From: an uncultured Lachnospiraceae bacterium
GTDB taxonomy: Bacteria; Bacillota; Clostridia; Lachnospirales; Lachnospiraceae
NCBI GenBank assembly: GCA_944384125.1
Contig: CALWSF010000019.1
Span: 1-63,793, forward strand
Length of the DNA stretch: 63,793 nucleotides
Direction: 5' to 3'
In this document: piece after piece, positions 45,190-54,399 of the stretch
Numbering within the stretch: the stretch's first letter is position 1
Layout of the letters: every line of letters begins with the position of its first letter
Position numbers and translations under genes: made by a program
Notes under the pieces: model-generated
What the model saw: the letters and a program-made list of their open reading frames with translations, nothing else
Database searches by the model: none
What the model was told of the DNA's origin: nothing

Positions 45190-46005
45190 TTACTGGAGAA
45201 TCATATCTATTTTCCATTCTCCGTTCTTTTTTACCATCCAGAATCCGGCAGTACCGCCTACCAGAACTTTCTGGTTTATCTCTTTCAGTGTGGCAGCATC
45301 CATTTCGTTTGCCTGTGCCACCATATCATCTGTAAATAACTTATCCTCTCCCAGCTCCATCAGCTTGTCCGCCGACGGAATATCCATAATTACCCCGTTA
45401 TTCATATAAATTCTGACCGGATAGGTGCAGTATTTAGAAAGTGCTTCCAGATCCCGGTAATAAAAAGTCCGCTGAAACTGCTCCGCTGCCTGGACAAGAT
45501 TTCCGCTGCCTTCCGGCACAGAACTTTTAACCCGGATTTCTGCCACTTTCCATTTGTTCTTTGTTTTTTTCAGCGTAACGCCTGCCTCTTCTCCCAGCTT
45601 TAATGTCGTATTATTCTGCGGTTTTGTCTTGGCAGAATTGACAGCCCCCACAATATCCTGTGTTTCTTTTGTAAAAATCGCATCCTTTCCTATCGCACGA
45701 AGATCTTTTTTACTCTCAATCTGCCGGGAATTTCCATTCTGATCCACAAACGTGAGCGGATACGCACACATGGAAACCAGCCCGTCCAAATCCTTCTCAT
45801 CAAATACCCTCTGCACTTCTCGCGCCGCATCACGCATTTTTTTCTCATTCGAAGAACTGCTTCTGTTCCTGCTCTGAACAGTGCTCCTCTTCGTCGCCGC
45901 ATATGCAGGAGCGGCCGGAACGGCTGCCGTAAAAGCCAGAACGCAGAGAAGAACGGCCATCCATCTTTTTTTTCCTGCTTTTTTTTCTAAACCCTGTCTT
46001 TTCAT
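45190..46005 (-). CDS. Exported protein with two tandem NTF2-like repeats
   Basis: A 271-aa secreted protein: basic N-region and signal peptide (MAVLLCVLAFTAAVPA, then APAYA), then two homologous units of about 100 residues. Unit one has AREVQRVFDEKDLDGLVSMC, YPLTF and KWKVAEIRV. Unit two has AEQFQRTFYYRDLEALSKYC, YPVRIY and EWKIDMIL. The pattern is that of small NTF2/SnoaL-type domains. Function unknown. ATG 46005 has AAGGATGG upstream. It appears to share an ECF-type promoter with the next lipoprotein gene. Confidence 0.75.
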   Translation of the reverse strand: MKRQGLEKKAGKKRWMAVLLCVLAFTAAVPAAPAYAATKRSTVQSRNRSSSSNEKKMRDAAREVQRVFDEKDLDGLVSMCAYPLTFVDQNGNSRQIESKKDLRAIGKDAIFTKETQDIVGAVNSAKTKPQNNTTLKLGEEAGVTLKKTKNKWKVAEIRVKSSVPEGSGNLVQAAEQFQRTFYYRDLEALSKYCTYPVRIYMNNGVIMDIPSADKLMELGEDKLFTDDMVAQANEMDAATLKEINQKVLVGGTAGFWMVKKNGEWKIDMILQ

Positions 46006-46072
46006 CACTTATTACCATCCTTTCTTCTTTTGTACTTCATAACCGAAAGCTGTTTTTTTCTTTCGTATCTAT

Positions 46073-46100
46073 TAGACGCTGCAAAAAGAAAAAAGTTGCA
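46073..46100 (-). promoter_or_regulatory. ECF-sigma type promoter, copy 1
   Basis: On the minus strand TGCAAC (46095-46100) is followed after 16 bases by CGTCTA (46073-46078), about 68 bases before the start of the NTF2-repeat gene. The same elements occur before the neighbouring lipoprotein gene. AAC-type -35 and CGTC-type -10 boxes are typical of ECF sigma factors. Confidence 0.6.
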
Positions 46101-46184
46101 AAAAAAAATAATTTTTTATTTTCAGTAAAAATAATGAATGTTCTTTTTCACATGAGAAACCGCTACAAAAATGTCTGCCGGTTT

Positions 46185-46796
46185 TCAGTTCAATTCTCCT
46201 ACGGCAGGCTGAAAACTGACTGTAAGGATGTCCGTCATCTGACTCATTGTGGCAATAATCCCGTTGGACATCCATGTACAGTTTTTACTTCCTCCTTCAG
46301 ACGGCTCCTCATCACAGGATGGTTCTGTTCCCATCATCTCCGTTACGAGTGTCTTCCACTGTTCTGCCTCTTCTTCTGTAACTGCTCTTTCTCCTCCCAC
46401 AATCCACAGAGAAACGGACTCTACTGTTTTATCTTCTCCGCAGGTAGTAAATATTTCACAGGGAACTCCTTCTACCTCTGCCTGGTAAATACGGCCGATA
46501 TAGAATGAGCGATCTTCTGTCCAGTTTTCCTCTCCGCCTCCCAACACATCAGCGGTATCTGCGTCCTGCATTCCAAGAAGTCCTGCCAGGTCTTCCAGAA
46601 AAACTTCCTCACTTTCCTCAGCAGCTGTCTGCGGTGTCTCAGCAAGACTGCTCTCTGATTCTGCCGTTTCCGTTGTTTCTGCAACCGTCTGTGTTTCTTC
46701 CGGCACTGTCCCGGACTTCCCTGCAGAGCCGCATCCCGCCATCAGCCCCGCCGTTACTGCAAGCGCCAGAATCACGCTCCATCCTTTTTTTACCAT
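46185..46796 (-). CDS. Lipoprotein of unknown function
   Basis: A 203-aa lipoprotein: signal peptide with lipobox MAGCGSAG, a Thr/Glu/Ser-rich linker of about 45 residues, then a compact domain (DRSFYIGRIYQAEVEG, FTTCGEDKTVESVSLWIVGG, EEAEQWKTLVTEMMG). I do not recognise the domain. Three Cys in the mature part (near CEIF, TTCG and NCTW) might allow a disulfide. ATG 46796 has GGAGGAA 8 bases upstream. It shares its promoter type with the NTF2-repeat gene and lies next to it. Confidence 0.8.
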   Translation of the reverse strand: MVKKGWSVILALAVTAGLMAGCGSAGKSGTVPEETQTVAETTETAESESSLAETPQTAAEESEEVFLEDLAGLLGMQDADTADVLGGGEENWTEDRSFYIGRIYQAEVEGVPCEIFTTCGEDKTVESVSLWIVGGERAVTEEEAEQWKTLVTEMMGTEPSCDEEPSEGGSKNCTWMSNGIIATMSQMTDILTVSFQPAVGELN

Positions 46797-46846
46797 AATT
46801 TCTTCCTCCATTTTTCATATTTTATTCCTTTAACCTTTTAAATATG

Positions 46847-46875
46847 TAGACGAATTTCCGGTCCGAAAAGTTGCA
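46847..46875 (-). promoter_or_regulatory. ECF-sigma type promoter, copy 2
   Basis: On the minus strand TGCAAC (46870-46875) is followed after 17 bases by CGTCTA (46847-46852), about 50 bases before the lipoprotein start. It matches copy 1 in both boxes and in the TTTT following the -35 box. Confidence 0.6.
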
Positions 46876-46880
46876 TATTT

Positions 46881-46927
46881 AAAAAAAAATTAATGCCGCA
46901 GAACATCTTTTCTGATATTCTGCGGCA
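46881..46927 (-). terminator. Terminator of the alpha-galactoside operon
   Basis: TGCCGCAGAA (46894-46903) pairs perfectly with TTCTGCGGCA (46918-46927). On the minus strand it is followed by ATTAA and a run of nine T residues. It lies 38 bases after the MsmX-like stop. Confidence 0.92.
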
Positions 46928-46965
46928 TATATTACTTACCCTTTTCCTTTTTTCCGACTTTTCCT

Positions 46966-48078
46966 TTAATCAACAATGGTTTTTTCCGTATTGTAATCAA
47001 AGATATGAATCTTTTTTGTATCCATCGCAAGACGCACTGTATCTCCCGTTCTGGCTTTTGTAGATGCATCTACAGATGCCACCCAGCCGGTCTCTCCGAT
47101 ATTGAAGTAAATCAGCGCGCTGGCACCCAGCATTTCATACACACGAACCTCAGCCTCAAACACTGTCCCCGGGAACTTGTTAAGAGACTCCTCATCACTG
47201 TGCACATCTTCCGGACGAATACCCAGGATTACCTTCTGTCCGACATATCCTCCGTCCTTTAAGGCTTTTGCTCTCTCTGCATTTAACACTATGCTCTGTC
47301 CGGCAAACTTAAGCACCACATTTCCGTTTTCTTCCAGGGCGTCCGCCGTAATCATATTCATCTGCGGAGAACCGATAAACCCGGCCACGAACTTATTGCA
47401 GGGATGATCATAGAGGTTCTGAGGCGTGTCAATCTGCTGTACCACACCGTCTTTCATAACGACAATCCGCGTTCCCAGAGTCATAGCCTCCGTCTGATCG
47501 TGGGTTACATAGATAATCGTAGCTCCCAGTCTCTGATGCAGTTTGGAAATTTCCACGCGCATCTGGCCTCTCAGCTTTGCATCCAGGTTGGAAAGCGGCT
47601 CATCCATCAGGAAAACCTTGGGATTTCTCACAATGGCACGGCCCATGGCTACTCGCTGTCTCTGTCCGCCGGAAAGCGCTCTGGGCTTTCTGTCCAGAAG
47701 AGGTTCCAGATCAAGTATTCTGGCCGCTTCGCGGACCGCCCTGTCAATCTCATCCTTCGGTCTTTTCTTAAGCTTCAGAGAAAATGCCATGTTGTCATAA
47801 ACCGTCATATGGGGATACAGAGCATAGCTCTGAAAAACCATGGCGATATCGCGATCCTTCGGCTCCACGTCATTGACTACTTTACCGTCAATAATCAGTT
47901 CTCCCGAAGAAATATCCTCCAGTCCGGCAATCATACGAAGAGTCGTGGATTTTCCACAGCCGGAAGGTCCTACAAAAATAATAAATTCTTTATCTTCAAT
48001 ATCCAGATTAAAATCTTTTACTGCCTCATATCCATTGGGATATTTTTTACACACATTTTTCAACTGAACACTGGCCAT
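46966..48078 (-). CDS. MsmX/UgpC-type ABC ATP-binding protein for oligosaccharide import
   Basis: A 370-aa ATPase of the sugar CUT1 class: Walker A GPSGCGKSTTLRM, Q-loop FQSYALYPHMTV, signature LSGGQRQRVAMGRA, Walker B VFLMDEPLSNLDAK, and a C-terminal OB-fold (TOBE) region near 240-365. In many Firmicutes one such protein serves several importers; here it is the last gene of the galactoside operon and most likely energises its permeases. ATG 48078 follows TTAGGAAAAG. The operon terminator lies just downstream. Confidence 0.93.
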   Translation of the reverse strand: MASVQLKNVCKKYPNGYEAVKDFNLDIEDKEFIIFVGPSGCGKSTTLRMIAGLEDISSGELIIDGKVVNDVEPKDRDIAMVFQSYALYPHMTVYDNMAFSLKLKKRPKDEIDRAVREAARILDLEPLLDRKPRALSGGQRQRVAMGRAIVRNPKVFLMDEPLSNLDAKLRGQMRVEISKLHQRLGATIIYVTHDQTEAMTLGTRIVVMKDGVVQQIDTPQNLYDHPCNKFVAGFIGSPQMNMITADALEENGNVVLKFAGQSIVLNAERAKALKDGGYVGQKVILGIRPEDVHSDEESLNKFPGTVFEAEVRVYEMLGASALIYFNIGETGWVASVDASTKARTGDTVRLAMDTKKIHIFDYNTEKTIVD

Positions 48079-48097
48079 AACTTTTCCTAATCCTTTC

Positions 48098-49936
48098 TTA
48101 ATCGACTTTAAACATCCACCGGACTCCGTAAGGAGGCATCAGAACACCTCTGGCTTCCAGCATTTCATCCGAAATCAAATCATGGTACATGCCCGGCTCG
48201 TCTATCCAGGCTGTTTTTCCCCATGGAGAAAAATTAAATAATCCAATAAAGCGTTCTCCTTCAAGCTCCCTTACAAGACAGAGCACTGACGGATCATAGG
48301 TCTCCAGCGTCCAGACCGCAGCCGCGTTGAGAAACACTTTGTATGTTTTCCGAAGCTCCTCCATTTTCCCAATTCCGGAAAACAGACGGTTCTGAACTGT
48401 GCCCGGCTTTTTCCGAAGAGCCGCATCTTTCCAGTGGAAGGCTCCTCTGTGAAGATACCTGGAATCCGCCGCTTTTCTCGGATTGTCTCTGTATGTATAA
48501 TCATTCAGCTGACCAATTTCATCCCCGCTGTAAAGCATGGGAATCCCAGACTGTGCCAGCATATAGCCGTGCAGCATCAGATCACAGTCCACAGAGCGCT
48601 TCAGAGCCTCTTCATCTTTCCGCTCCTCAGCGGCCTCAATTCCGCAGAGTGACGCTGTCGTTCCGCAGAGTCTGGCGTCTCCCAGACGGGGATCATCATT
48701 GTAAAGCTCTCCCCGGGAATCTGACCCCGGATAATTGCCTGTAAAATAGTCATTGAGGTATTTCTTGTGAGCCACCTCATCCATTCCCTTCTGCTTCAGC
48801 CATCCGTACTCCAGCCCCCATCCTATGTCATCATGACATCTGAGATAGTTTAAGAACACGTACTCCCGCGGAAGTTTGCTGACAATATCCATCTGGCGCT
48901 TCAGAAGGGATACGTCTTTTACTGCCACTGTGTGCCAGGTAGTCGCCATCGTTGTCACATTATAAAGCATGTGGCACTCCGGCTTATCCACCGTCCCAAA
49001 GTAAGGAACTACCTTTTCCGGCTCCATTACCACCTCTCCCAGAAGCAGGACGCCGGGACACACTATCTCGCAGATCATCCGCAGCATTCTGACAATATTG
49101 TGAACCTGGGGAAGATTTCTGCAGTTGGTTCCCAGCTCCTTCCAGATATAGGGTACCGCGTCAATCCGGATAATATCAATTCCCTTATTCGTTAAATTCA
49201 GGAGATAATCCGTCATATCCGCAAAAACCGCCGGATTTCTGTAATTCAGATCCCACTGGTAGGGATAAAATGTAGTCATCACAAATTTCCTGATATCTTC
49301 CAGCCAGGTAAAATTCCCCGGAGCTGTAGTAGGAAATACCTGAGGACATGTTTTCTCAAACTGCCCCGGAATATCATAACTGTCATAGAAGAAATACCGA
49401 TCCTGATACTCTTTTTCGCCGTTTCTGGCTCTCAGCGCCCACTCGTGTTCATCTGAGGTGTGGTTCATGACAAAATCCAGGCAGACGCTTATTCCACGTC
49501 TGTGACACTCGCCCGTCAGAGCCGCAAGATCCTCCATAGTGCCCAGACCGTCTTTTACCATGGTAAAATCTGACACGGCATATCCGCCGTCATTTCTTAC
49601 TTTAGGCGAATCCAGCAGAGGCATCAGATGAATATAATTTACCCCGCATTCTTCCAGGTAGTCCAGCTTCTTCTTTACTCCCTTTAAATTTCCGGCAAAG
49701 GCATCCACATAAAGCATCATCCCCACCAAATCATTGCGGCGGTACCAGTCCGGATCAGAAATTCGCTTCTGATCCAGCTTCTTAAGCTCCGAAGCCCTCT
49801 CTGAAGCTCTGCGTTCAAGTCTTTTGCACAGCTCGTGAAACAGGTCTTCCCGGCCCGGGTACAGTTCACAGTAGAGCCATTTTAATTCGTCATAATGTTT
49901 TTCCAGTCTTTCCTGGAACACTGTCTTGTCATCCAT
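48098..49936 (-). CDS. Amylosucrase/sucrose hydrolase-family GH13 enzyme
   Basis: A 612-aa cytoplasmic GH13 subfamily-4 type protein. The amylosucrase pattern is visible: LKKLDQKRISDPDWYRRN, DAFAGNLKGVKKKLDYL, YIHLMPLLDSP, DFVMNHTSDEHEWA, FYPYQWDLNYRNPAVF, the nucleophile in IIRIDAVPYIWKELGT, the acid/base in LLGEVVMEP and CHDDIGWGLEYG. Family members split sucrose, either transferring glucose to glucan or hydrolysing it. With GH36 in the same operon it would process the sucrose left from raffinose. ATG 49936 has AGGTGG upstream and overlaps the DUF6106-like stop. Confidence 0.88.
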   Translation of the reverse strand: MDDKTVFQERLEKHYDELKWLYCELYPGREDLFHELCKRLERRASERASELKKLDQKRISDPDWYRRNDLVGMMLYVDAFAGNLKGVKKKLDYLEECGVNYIHLMPLLDSPKVRNDGGYAVSDFTMVKDGLGTMEDLAALTGECHRRGISVCLDFVMNHTSDEHEWALRARNGEKEYQDRYFFYDSYDIPGQFEKTCPQVFPTTAPGNFTWLEDIRKFVMTTFYPYQWDLNYRNPAVFADMTDYLLNLTNKGIDIIRIDAVPYIWKELGTNCRNLPQVHNIVRMLRMICEIVCPGVLLLGEVVMEPEKVVPYFGTVDKPECHMLYNVTTMATTWHTVAVKDVSLLKRQMDIVSKLPREYVFLNYLRCHDDIGWGLEYGWLKQKGMDEVAHKKYLNDYFTGNYPGSDSRGELYNDDPRLGDARLCGTTASLCGIEAAEERKDEEALKRSVDCDLMLHGYMLAQSGIPMLYSGDEIGQLNDYTYRDNPRKAADSRYLHRGAFHWKDAALRKKPGTVQNRLFSGIGKMEELRKTYKVFLNAAAVWTLETYDPSVLCLVRELEGERFIGLFNFSPWGKTAWIDEPGMYHDLISDEMLEARGVLMPPYGVRWMFKVD

Positions 49937-50402
49937 TGCTACCACCTGTCTGTATAGGATAATATCTGCTCATTTCTTCAACAAATTCCGGAGTGGCTTC
50001 GATACAGGCCCATGTTCCTCTGGCCTTCAGAGAGTAAACCGGCGCCCCTGCTCTTTTAGACGTAAAGTCCATCGCCCGGGAAACTGTCTCTTTTCTTCCT
50101 CTCTGAAAAGCTTCAATATCCACCCGATCTACATGATACACATCTTTCCGTTTTGCTTTCCGTATAATCCGTGAAATTGTAAAATCGCCATTCACATATA
50201 CAAATTCATACTCATATTTTCCCCTGCGTGTCAGAAGCCACGCTGCCACGGCGGCCGCAGCCGCCGGAAACAGCATTATCGCCGCAAAAAGTACGGCATC
50301 CGCAAAAAGCACAATAGCAGCCGAAACCAGTACAGCTCTGACAAGCAATTCTTTTTTATCCGGAATGTGGGTCACATACCACTCCAATACAATATCTCTC
50401 AT
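49929..50402 (-). CDS. Small membrane protein, DUF6106-like
   Basis: A 157-aa protein with two hydrophobic segments (near 20-40 and 42-57: VLVSAAIVLFADAVLFAAIM, then LFPAAAAAVAAWLL). A soluble part follows (YEYEFVYVNGDFTISRII, RKDVYHVDRVDIEAF). I recognise the pattern of DUF6106, a Clostridial family with no known function. It is locked between two glycoside hydrolase genes, overlapping both (ATGA on one side, 8 bases on the other), so it is translated with them. Confidence 0.75.
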   Translation of the reverse strand: MRDIVLEWYVTHIPDKKELLVRAVLVSAAIVLFADAVLFAAIMLFPAAAAAVAAWLLTRRGKYEYEFVYVNGDFTISRIIRKAKRKDVYHVDRVDIEAFQRGRKETVSRAMDFTSKRAGAPVYSLKARGTWACIEATPEFVEEMSRYYPIQTGGSNG

Positions 50403-52606
50403 TCTGCTTCCTGCACCATCCTCAATACAAACTGAACAGAATCATACTCGCCGAGTTCCGGCGGAACGGGAATTCCCGCATTCATGAGAAGAGCCCCCGA
50501 AAACGAACCCCTGTGTCCCTCCACGCGGTAAAATGCATTTTCATCCAGTCCCTTGAGCCGGAGATAAAGCTGCGGCGCATTGCTCTCCTTATCTGTAAGC
50601 ACCAGGCTGATTAAAGCCTTTTTCTTATTCTTTGTCACATGCTCCCAGGCTGTAAAGCTGCGGTTCTCATAAGGGTTCGTCAGCCGGTAATAATCGCCTT
50701 CTGCAATAACCCGGTAATTCTTTTTATAGAAATTTACCTGTTTTCTGCAGAATTCTTTTTCCTCCTCCGAGAGCTTTGTGGAATCCAGCTCATACCCCAG
50801 AATTCCGCCCATAGCCACAATACCTCTCGTCTTCAGGGACACGGACCGGCCGGTCTGATGGTTGGGGCACACGGAAACGTGGGCTTCCAGCGCATTGACC
50901 GGATAAGCAAAGGAGGTTCCGAACTGAATTTTCAGGCGGCTGATTGCATCTGTATTGTCACTGCACCACATCTGTGGCTGATAGTAAAGCATAGCCGGAT
51001 CATAGCGCCCGCCGCCGCCGCTGCAGCCGCAGAAAATAATCTCCGGATGCTTCAGTATTATGTTGTCCATGATATAGTAAAGCCCCAGAACATAACGATG
51101 TAAAGCTTCTCCCTGTCTGTCCTTTTCAAGCGCACCTGACCAGACATCCGAAATACTTCTGTTCATATCCCATTTAACATATTCTATCTTCGCGCTTTCA
51201 AGTATTTCGTTTATCGTCTGAATCAGATACTCGCAGACTTCTTTTCTGGAAAGATCAAGAACCAGCTGATTTCTTCCCCTGGTCATGGGACGTCCGGGAG
51301 CTTTCAGGCACCAGTCCGGATGCTTTCTGTAAAGATCACTGTTCTCAGAAACCATTTCCGGCTCAATCCACAGACCAAACTGGAGTCCCATCTGATGAAT
51401 TTTTTCCGAAAGGCCGTCAAGTCCATCCTTCAGCTTCCTGCGGTTAACCGTCCAGTCTCCCAGGCTGGAGTTATCGTCATCCCGGTTTCCGAACCAGCCG
51501 TCGTCCAGGACGAAGAGATCAACTCCCATAGCCACGGATTCTCTCGCGATATTGAGAATCTTTTCCTCATCAAAATCAAAGTAGGCCGCCTCCCAGCTGT
51601 TAATCAGAACCGGGCGCACTTTCTTTGAATAGGGAGACCGGCAGAGATTTTCTCTGAATACATCATGATACAGATGAGTAAGACCCGTGAGTCCCTGATC
51701 GGAATAGGCCAGCACTACCTCCGGAGCCTGGAATTCCTCTCCCGGATCTACCCGATAAGAGAAATCCCTGGGATTAATCCCCATATTGACCCGAAGCTGC
51801 GAAAACTGATCCTGTTCCGCCTCCAGAAGAAAATTTCCGCTGTAAACCAGAGAATAGCCATAGCAGTCTCCCCGGTCCTCGTCGGTATTTTTCCGGCACA
51901 CAATCCCAAAGGGGTTAAACTGATGAGAGGAGGTTCCCCGGCTGCTGCCGATGGAATGCATTCCGCTCTGAACCGGGATTCTGTTGAATTCCCTTTCCAT
52001 GGTGTGTCTGCCTGAAAAATAGATGAGATCAAAATCGGAATCGCGGTAGTCCAGGGTTACTGACATGAGCCGCTTCAGCATAAGGCTCTGTCTTCCTCCA
52101 TTGACAAAGCGGACGGTTCTGGTAATCACATCCTTTTCTTCAAAAACGCTGTAACCCAAAATCACAGCCGCCTGGCTCTCCCTGTCCTCCAGGCGAATCT
52201 CCAGGGTATCTGCCGTATCCCCGGATACAGCCCGGAGGGACGGCATTCCCTTAATACAATATTTCCCTTTGTAAATTTTATATCCTGCCATTTTCCCGGA
52301 AAAAATTGTGCTTCCGTCTCCGTTTACCACTTCAATGCTGGGAGAGCGGTAGTCGCCTTTTCCGTCCGTGGAATATTCCTGCTGCAGAAAATCCAGGGAA
52401 AAGGTTCTGTCATTGCCTGCCTCGTTGGGATTGGGAGAAAAACCGCGGTCCTGGAATTTCAAAAGGAAATCCAGATTTTTATCCGGAATCTTCTTTCCAT
52501 AATAAAGGTGCAGCAGATTTCCATATCTGCTTACCTTCATCAGATAGGAGCTGTTTCTCGTCTCCAGTATAAAAGTTTTTCTGTCTGCATTATATTTGAT
52601 TGCCAT
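50399..52606 (-). CDS. GH36 alpha-galactosidase
   Basis: A 735-aa cytoplasmic enzyme of GH36: N-terminal beta-sandwich (to about 320), TIM barrel and C-terminal beta domain. The nucleophile is Asp480 in YVKWDMNR and the acid/base is Asp550 in WCSDNTDA. CSGGGGRYDP, GLWIEPEMVSE and FVLDDGWFG are typical. It removes alpha-1,6 galactose from raffinose, stachyose or melibiose. Length is normal for bacterial GH36 tetrameric enzymes. ATG 52606 follows AGGATGATAGAG, 31 bases after the permease stop. Confidence 0.95.
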   Translation of the reverse strand: MAIKYNADRKTFILETRNSSYLMKVSRYGNLLHLYYGKKIPDKNLDFLLKFQDRGFSPNPNEAGNDRTFSLDFLQQEYSTDGKGDYRSPSIEVVNGDGSTIFSGKMAGYKIYKGKYCIKGMPSLRAVSGDTADTLEIRLEDRESQAAVILGYSVFEEKDVITRTVRFVNGGRQSLMLKRLMSVTLDYRDSDFDLIYFSGRHTMEREFNRIPVQSGMHSIGSSRGTSSHQFNPFGIVCRKNTDEDRGDCYGYSLVYSGNFLLEAEQDQFSQLRVNMGINPRDFSYRVDPGEEFQAPEVVLAYSDQGLTGLTHLYHDVFRENLCRSPYSKKVRPVLINSWEAAYFDFDEEKILNIARESVAMGVDLFVLDDGWFGNRDDDNSSLGDWTVNRRKLKDGLDGLSEKIHQMGLQFGLWIEPEMVSENSDLYRKHPDWCLKAPGRPMTRGRNQLVLDLSRKEVCEYLIQTINEILESAKIEYVKWDMNRSISDVWSGALEKDRQGEALHRYVLGLYYIMDNIILKHPEIIFCGCSGGGGRYDPAMLYYQPQMWCSDNTDAISRLKIQFGTSFAYPVNALEAHVSVCPNHQTGRSVSLKTRGIVAMGGILGYELDSTKLSEEEKEFCRKQVNFYKKNYRVIAEGDYYRLTNPYENRSFTAWEHVTKNKKKALISLVLTDKESNAPQLYLRLKGLDENAFYRVEGHRGSFSGALLMNAGIPVPPELGEYDSVQFVLRMVQEAE

Positions 52607-52637
52607 ACTCTATCATCCTGTCTCACTGATTAATCAT

Positions 52638-53474
52638 TTATTTTCCGCCTGTCATAGCAACACCTTCGATAAACTGTTTCTGGAAGAACAGATAAAGCAC
52701 AACCATGGGAACCATGGCAAGCAATGATCCTGCCATCATAACCGGGAAGTTGGTACTGAACTGTCCTCTCAGAGTAGCCAGACCAGAGGAAAGTGTCATC
52801 ATATTAATATCTGTATTGACAATGAGGGGCCACATCAGATCTCCGTAAGCAAACACAGCCGTAAATACGGCCAGAGCCGCCATGGAGGACTTGGTAAGAG
52901 GCGCCATTACTTTAACAAAGGTCTGCCACTGATTACAGCCGTCCAGATAAGCAGCCTCCGCAATCTCATCCGGAATTCCGAGATATGCCTGCCTCAGGAA
53001 AAAGGTTCCGAAAGCACTGACGAGACCCGGGAAAACCAGAGCAAACACTGTATTTGTCAGACCAAGTTTTGCCAGCATCTGATACTGCGGCGTAATAAAA
53101 ATCTGTGACGGCAGCATCATCTGAATCAGCACCAGAGAAAAGAGAATGTTTTTCCCCTTAAAATTCAGCTTTGCAAACGCATAACCGGCCATGGACGAAA
53201 ATACCACGGCACAGACAACGCGCCAGAAAATCATCAGAGCCGTGTTCTTATAGAGGGACAGAAATGGCAGAGACGCGGTGGCATCACTGTAATTCTTTCC
53301 CTGCCATGCCTGCGGCAGAATTGTAGGCGGTATGATCATGCTCTCTTCCACTGTTTTAAAACTTGTCAGGAACATCCATACAAACGGGAAGACCATGATA
53401 ACAGAACCGATGATAAAAAATGCATACACACCGGCCGTGCGGATCTTTCTTGATCTTTCTAATGATGAATTCAT
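52638..53474 (-). CDS. Oligosaccharide ABC permease, MalG/RafG-type
   Basis: A 278-aa inner-membrane protein with six TM segments and the EAA loop EAAYLDGCNQWQTFVKVMAP, which couples to the ATPase. It ends FIEGVAMTGGK, a common MalG ending. It pairs with the MalF-like permease 14 bases upstream. Substrate class (alpha-galactosides) is inferred from the operon. Confidence 0.93.
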   Translation of the reverse strand: MNSSLERSRKIRTAGVYAFFIIGSVIMVFPFVWMFLTSFKTVEESMIIPPTILPQAWQGKNYSDATASLPFLSLYKNTALMIFWRVVCAVVFSSMAGYAFAKLNFKGKNILFSLVLIQMMLPSQIFITPQYQMLAKLGLTNTVFALVFPGLVSAFGTFFLRQAYLGIPDEIAEAAYLDGCNQWQTFVKVMAPLTKSSMAALAVFTAVFAYGDLMWPLIVNTDINMMTLSSGLATLRGQFSTNFPVMMAGSLLAMVPMVVLYLFFQKQFIEGVAMTGGK

Positions 53475-53488
53475 AGCCTCTCCTTTCT

Positions 53489-54385
53489 TTATACCTCGTA
53501 GTTAACCCATTTTTTCTGTCCCCAGAACTGTACTGCCGTTACAAGGCCAATCAGTGCCACAGTCCAGATAACCACGGAAGAACCAAGTCCCCGATCTCCG
53601 GTTATAAAGGATTCTCTGTAGAACAGATACATAAGCGACTGAGCACTTGTAATAGCCGGATTTGCCTCCTCAATCAGCATATAAATCAAATCATATACCT
53701 TGATGGAAGACATAAGTCTCATAATCAGCACAACGAAAAGAGTCGGCGATACCATGGGCAGTGTAATATGGAAAAACTGCTGCACCTTTGTGGCACCATC
53801 AAGACTGGCCGCTTCATAATAGGACTTTGAAATATTCTGCAGTCCCGAGAGAAGCAGAACTGCATCGTATCCGATTGCAGACCAGACAGCCACGATGGCA
53901 CAGGTAACCATAACAATATTGGGATCAGTAATCCAGTTTACTTTATGACCAATCAGAGTGTTGATAATTCCGTACTCCGTATTGAACATCCACTTCCAGA
54001 CCATGGCAACCGCAGCCGGCGCCACAACCATCGGAAGGAAGAAGATGGCACGGAATACCACCCGCCCCTTAATTTTCGTATTCAGCATAACAGCCACTAT
54101 AAGAGAAAGGAAAATTCCCAGCGGCACTGTCAGAATACAGAAATAAATAGTATTAAGGTTTGCTCTCCAGAATTCCGCACTGGAAAACATCTTTACATAG
54201 TTTTCAATTCCTCTGAGCTCATAAAGACCAAACGGTCTCGTTTTTGAAAAACTCAGCTTAATTGTATCAAAAAACGGATAAATATTCAGCACCAGAAGTC
54301 CGATAATCGTAGGAGCTATCATCAGATATCCCCACATGCTCTCAGATCTGGCACGCTTCCCGGCATACACCTTATTTCCAGTCAT
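53489..54385 (-). CDS. Oligosaccharide ABC permease, MalF/RafF-type
   Basis: A 298-aa inner-membrane protein with six TM segments and the EAA loop EAASLDGATKVQQFFHITLP. The N-terminal cytoplasmic part is short. It sits between the binding lipoprotein and the MalG-like permease with 14-base gaps on each side, so the three importer genes form one translation unit. Confidence 0.93.
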   Translation of the reverse strand: MTGNKVYAGKRARSESMWGYLMIAPTIIGLLVLNIYPFFDTIKLSFSKTRPFGLYELRGIENYVKMFSSAEFWRANLNTIYFCILTVPLGIFLSLIVAVMLNTKIKGRVVFRAIFFLPMVVAPAAVAMVWKWMFNTEYGIINTLIGHKVNWITDPNIVMVTCAIVAVWSAIGYDAVLLLSGLQNISKSYYEAASLDGATKVQQFFHITLPMVSPTLFVVLIMRLMSSIKVYDLIYMLIEEANPAITSAQSLMYLFYRESFITGDRGLGSSVVIWTVALIGLVTAVQFWGQKKWVNYEV

Positions 54386-54399
54386 ATCTGCTCTCCTTT

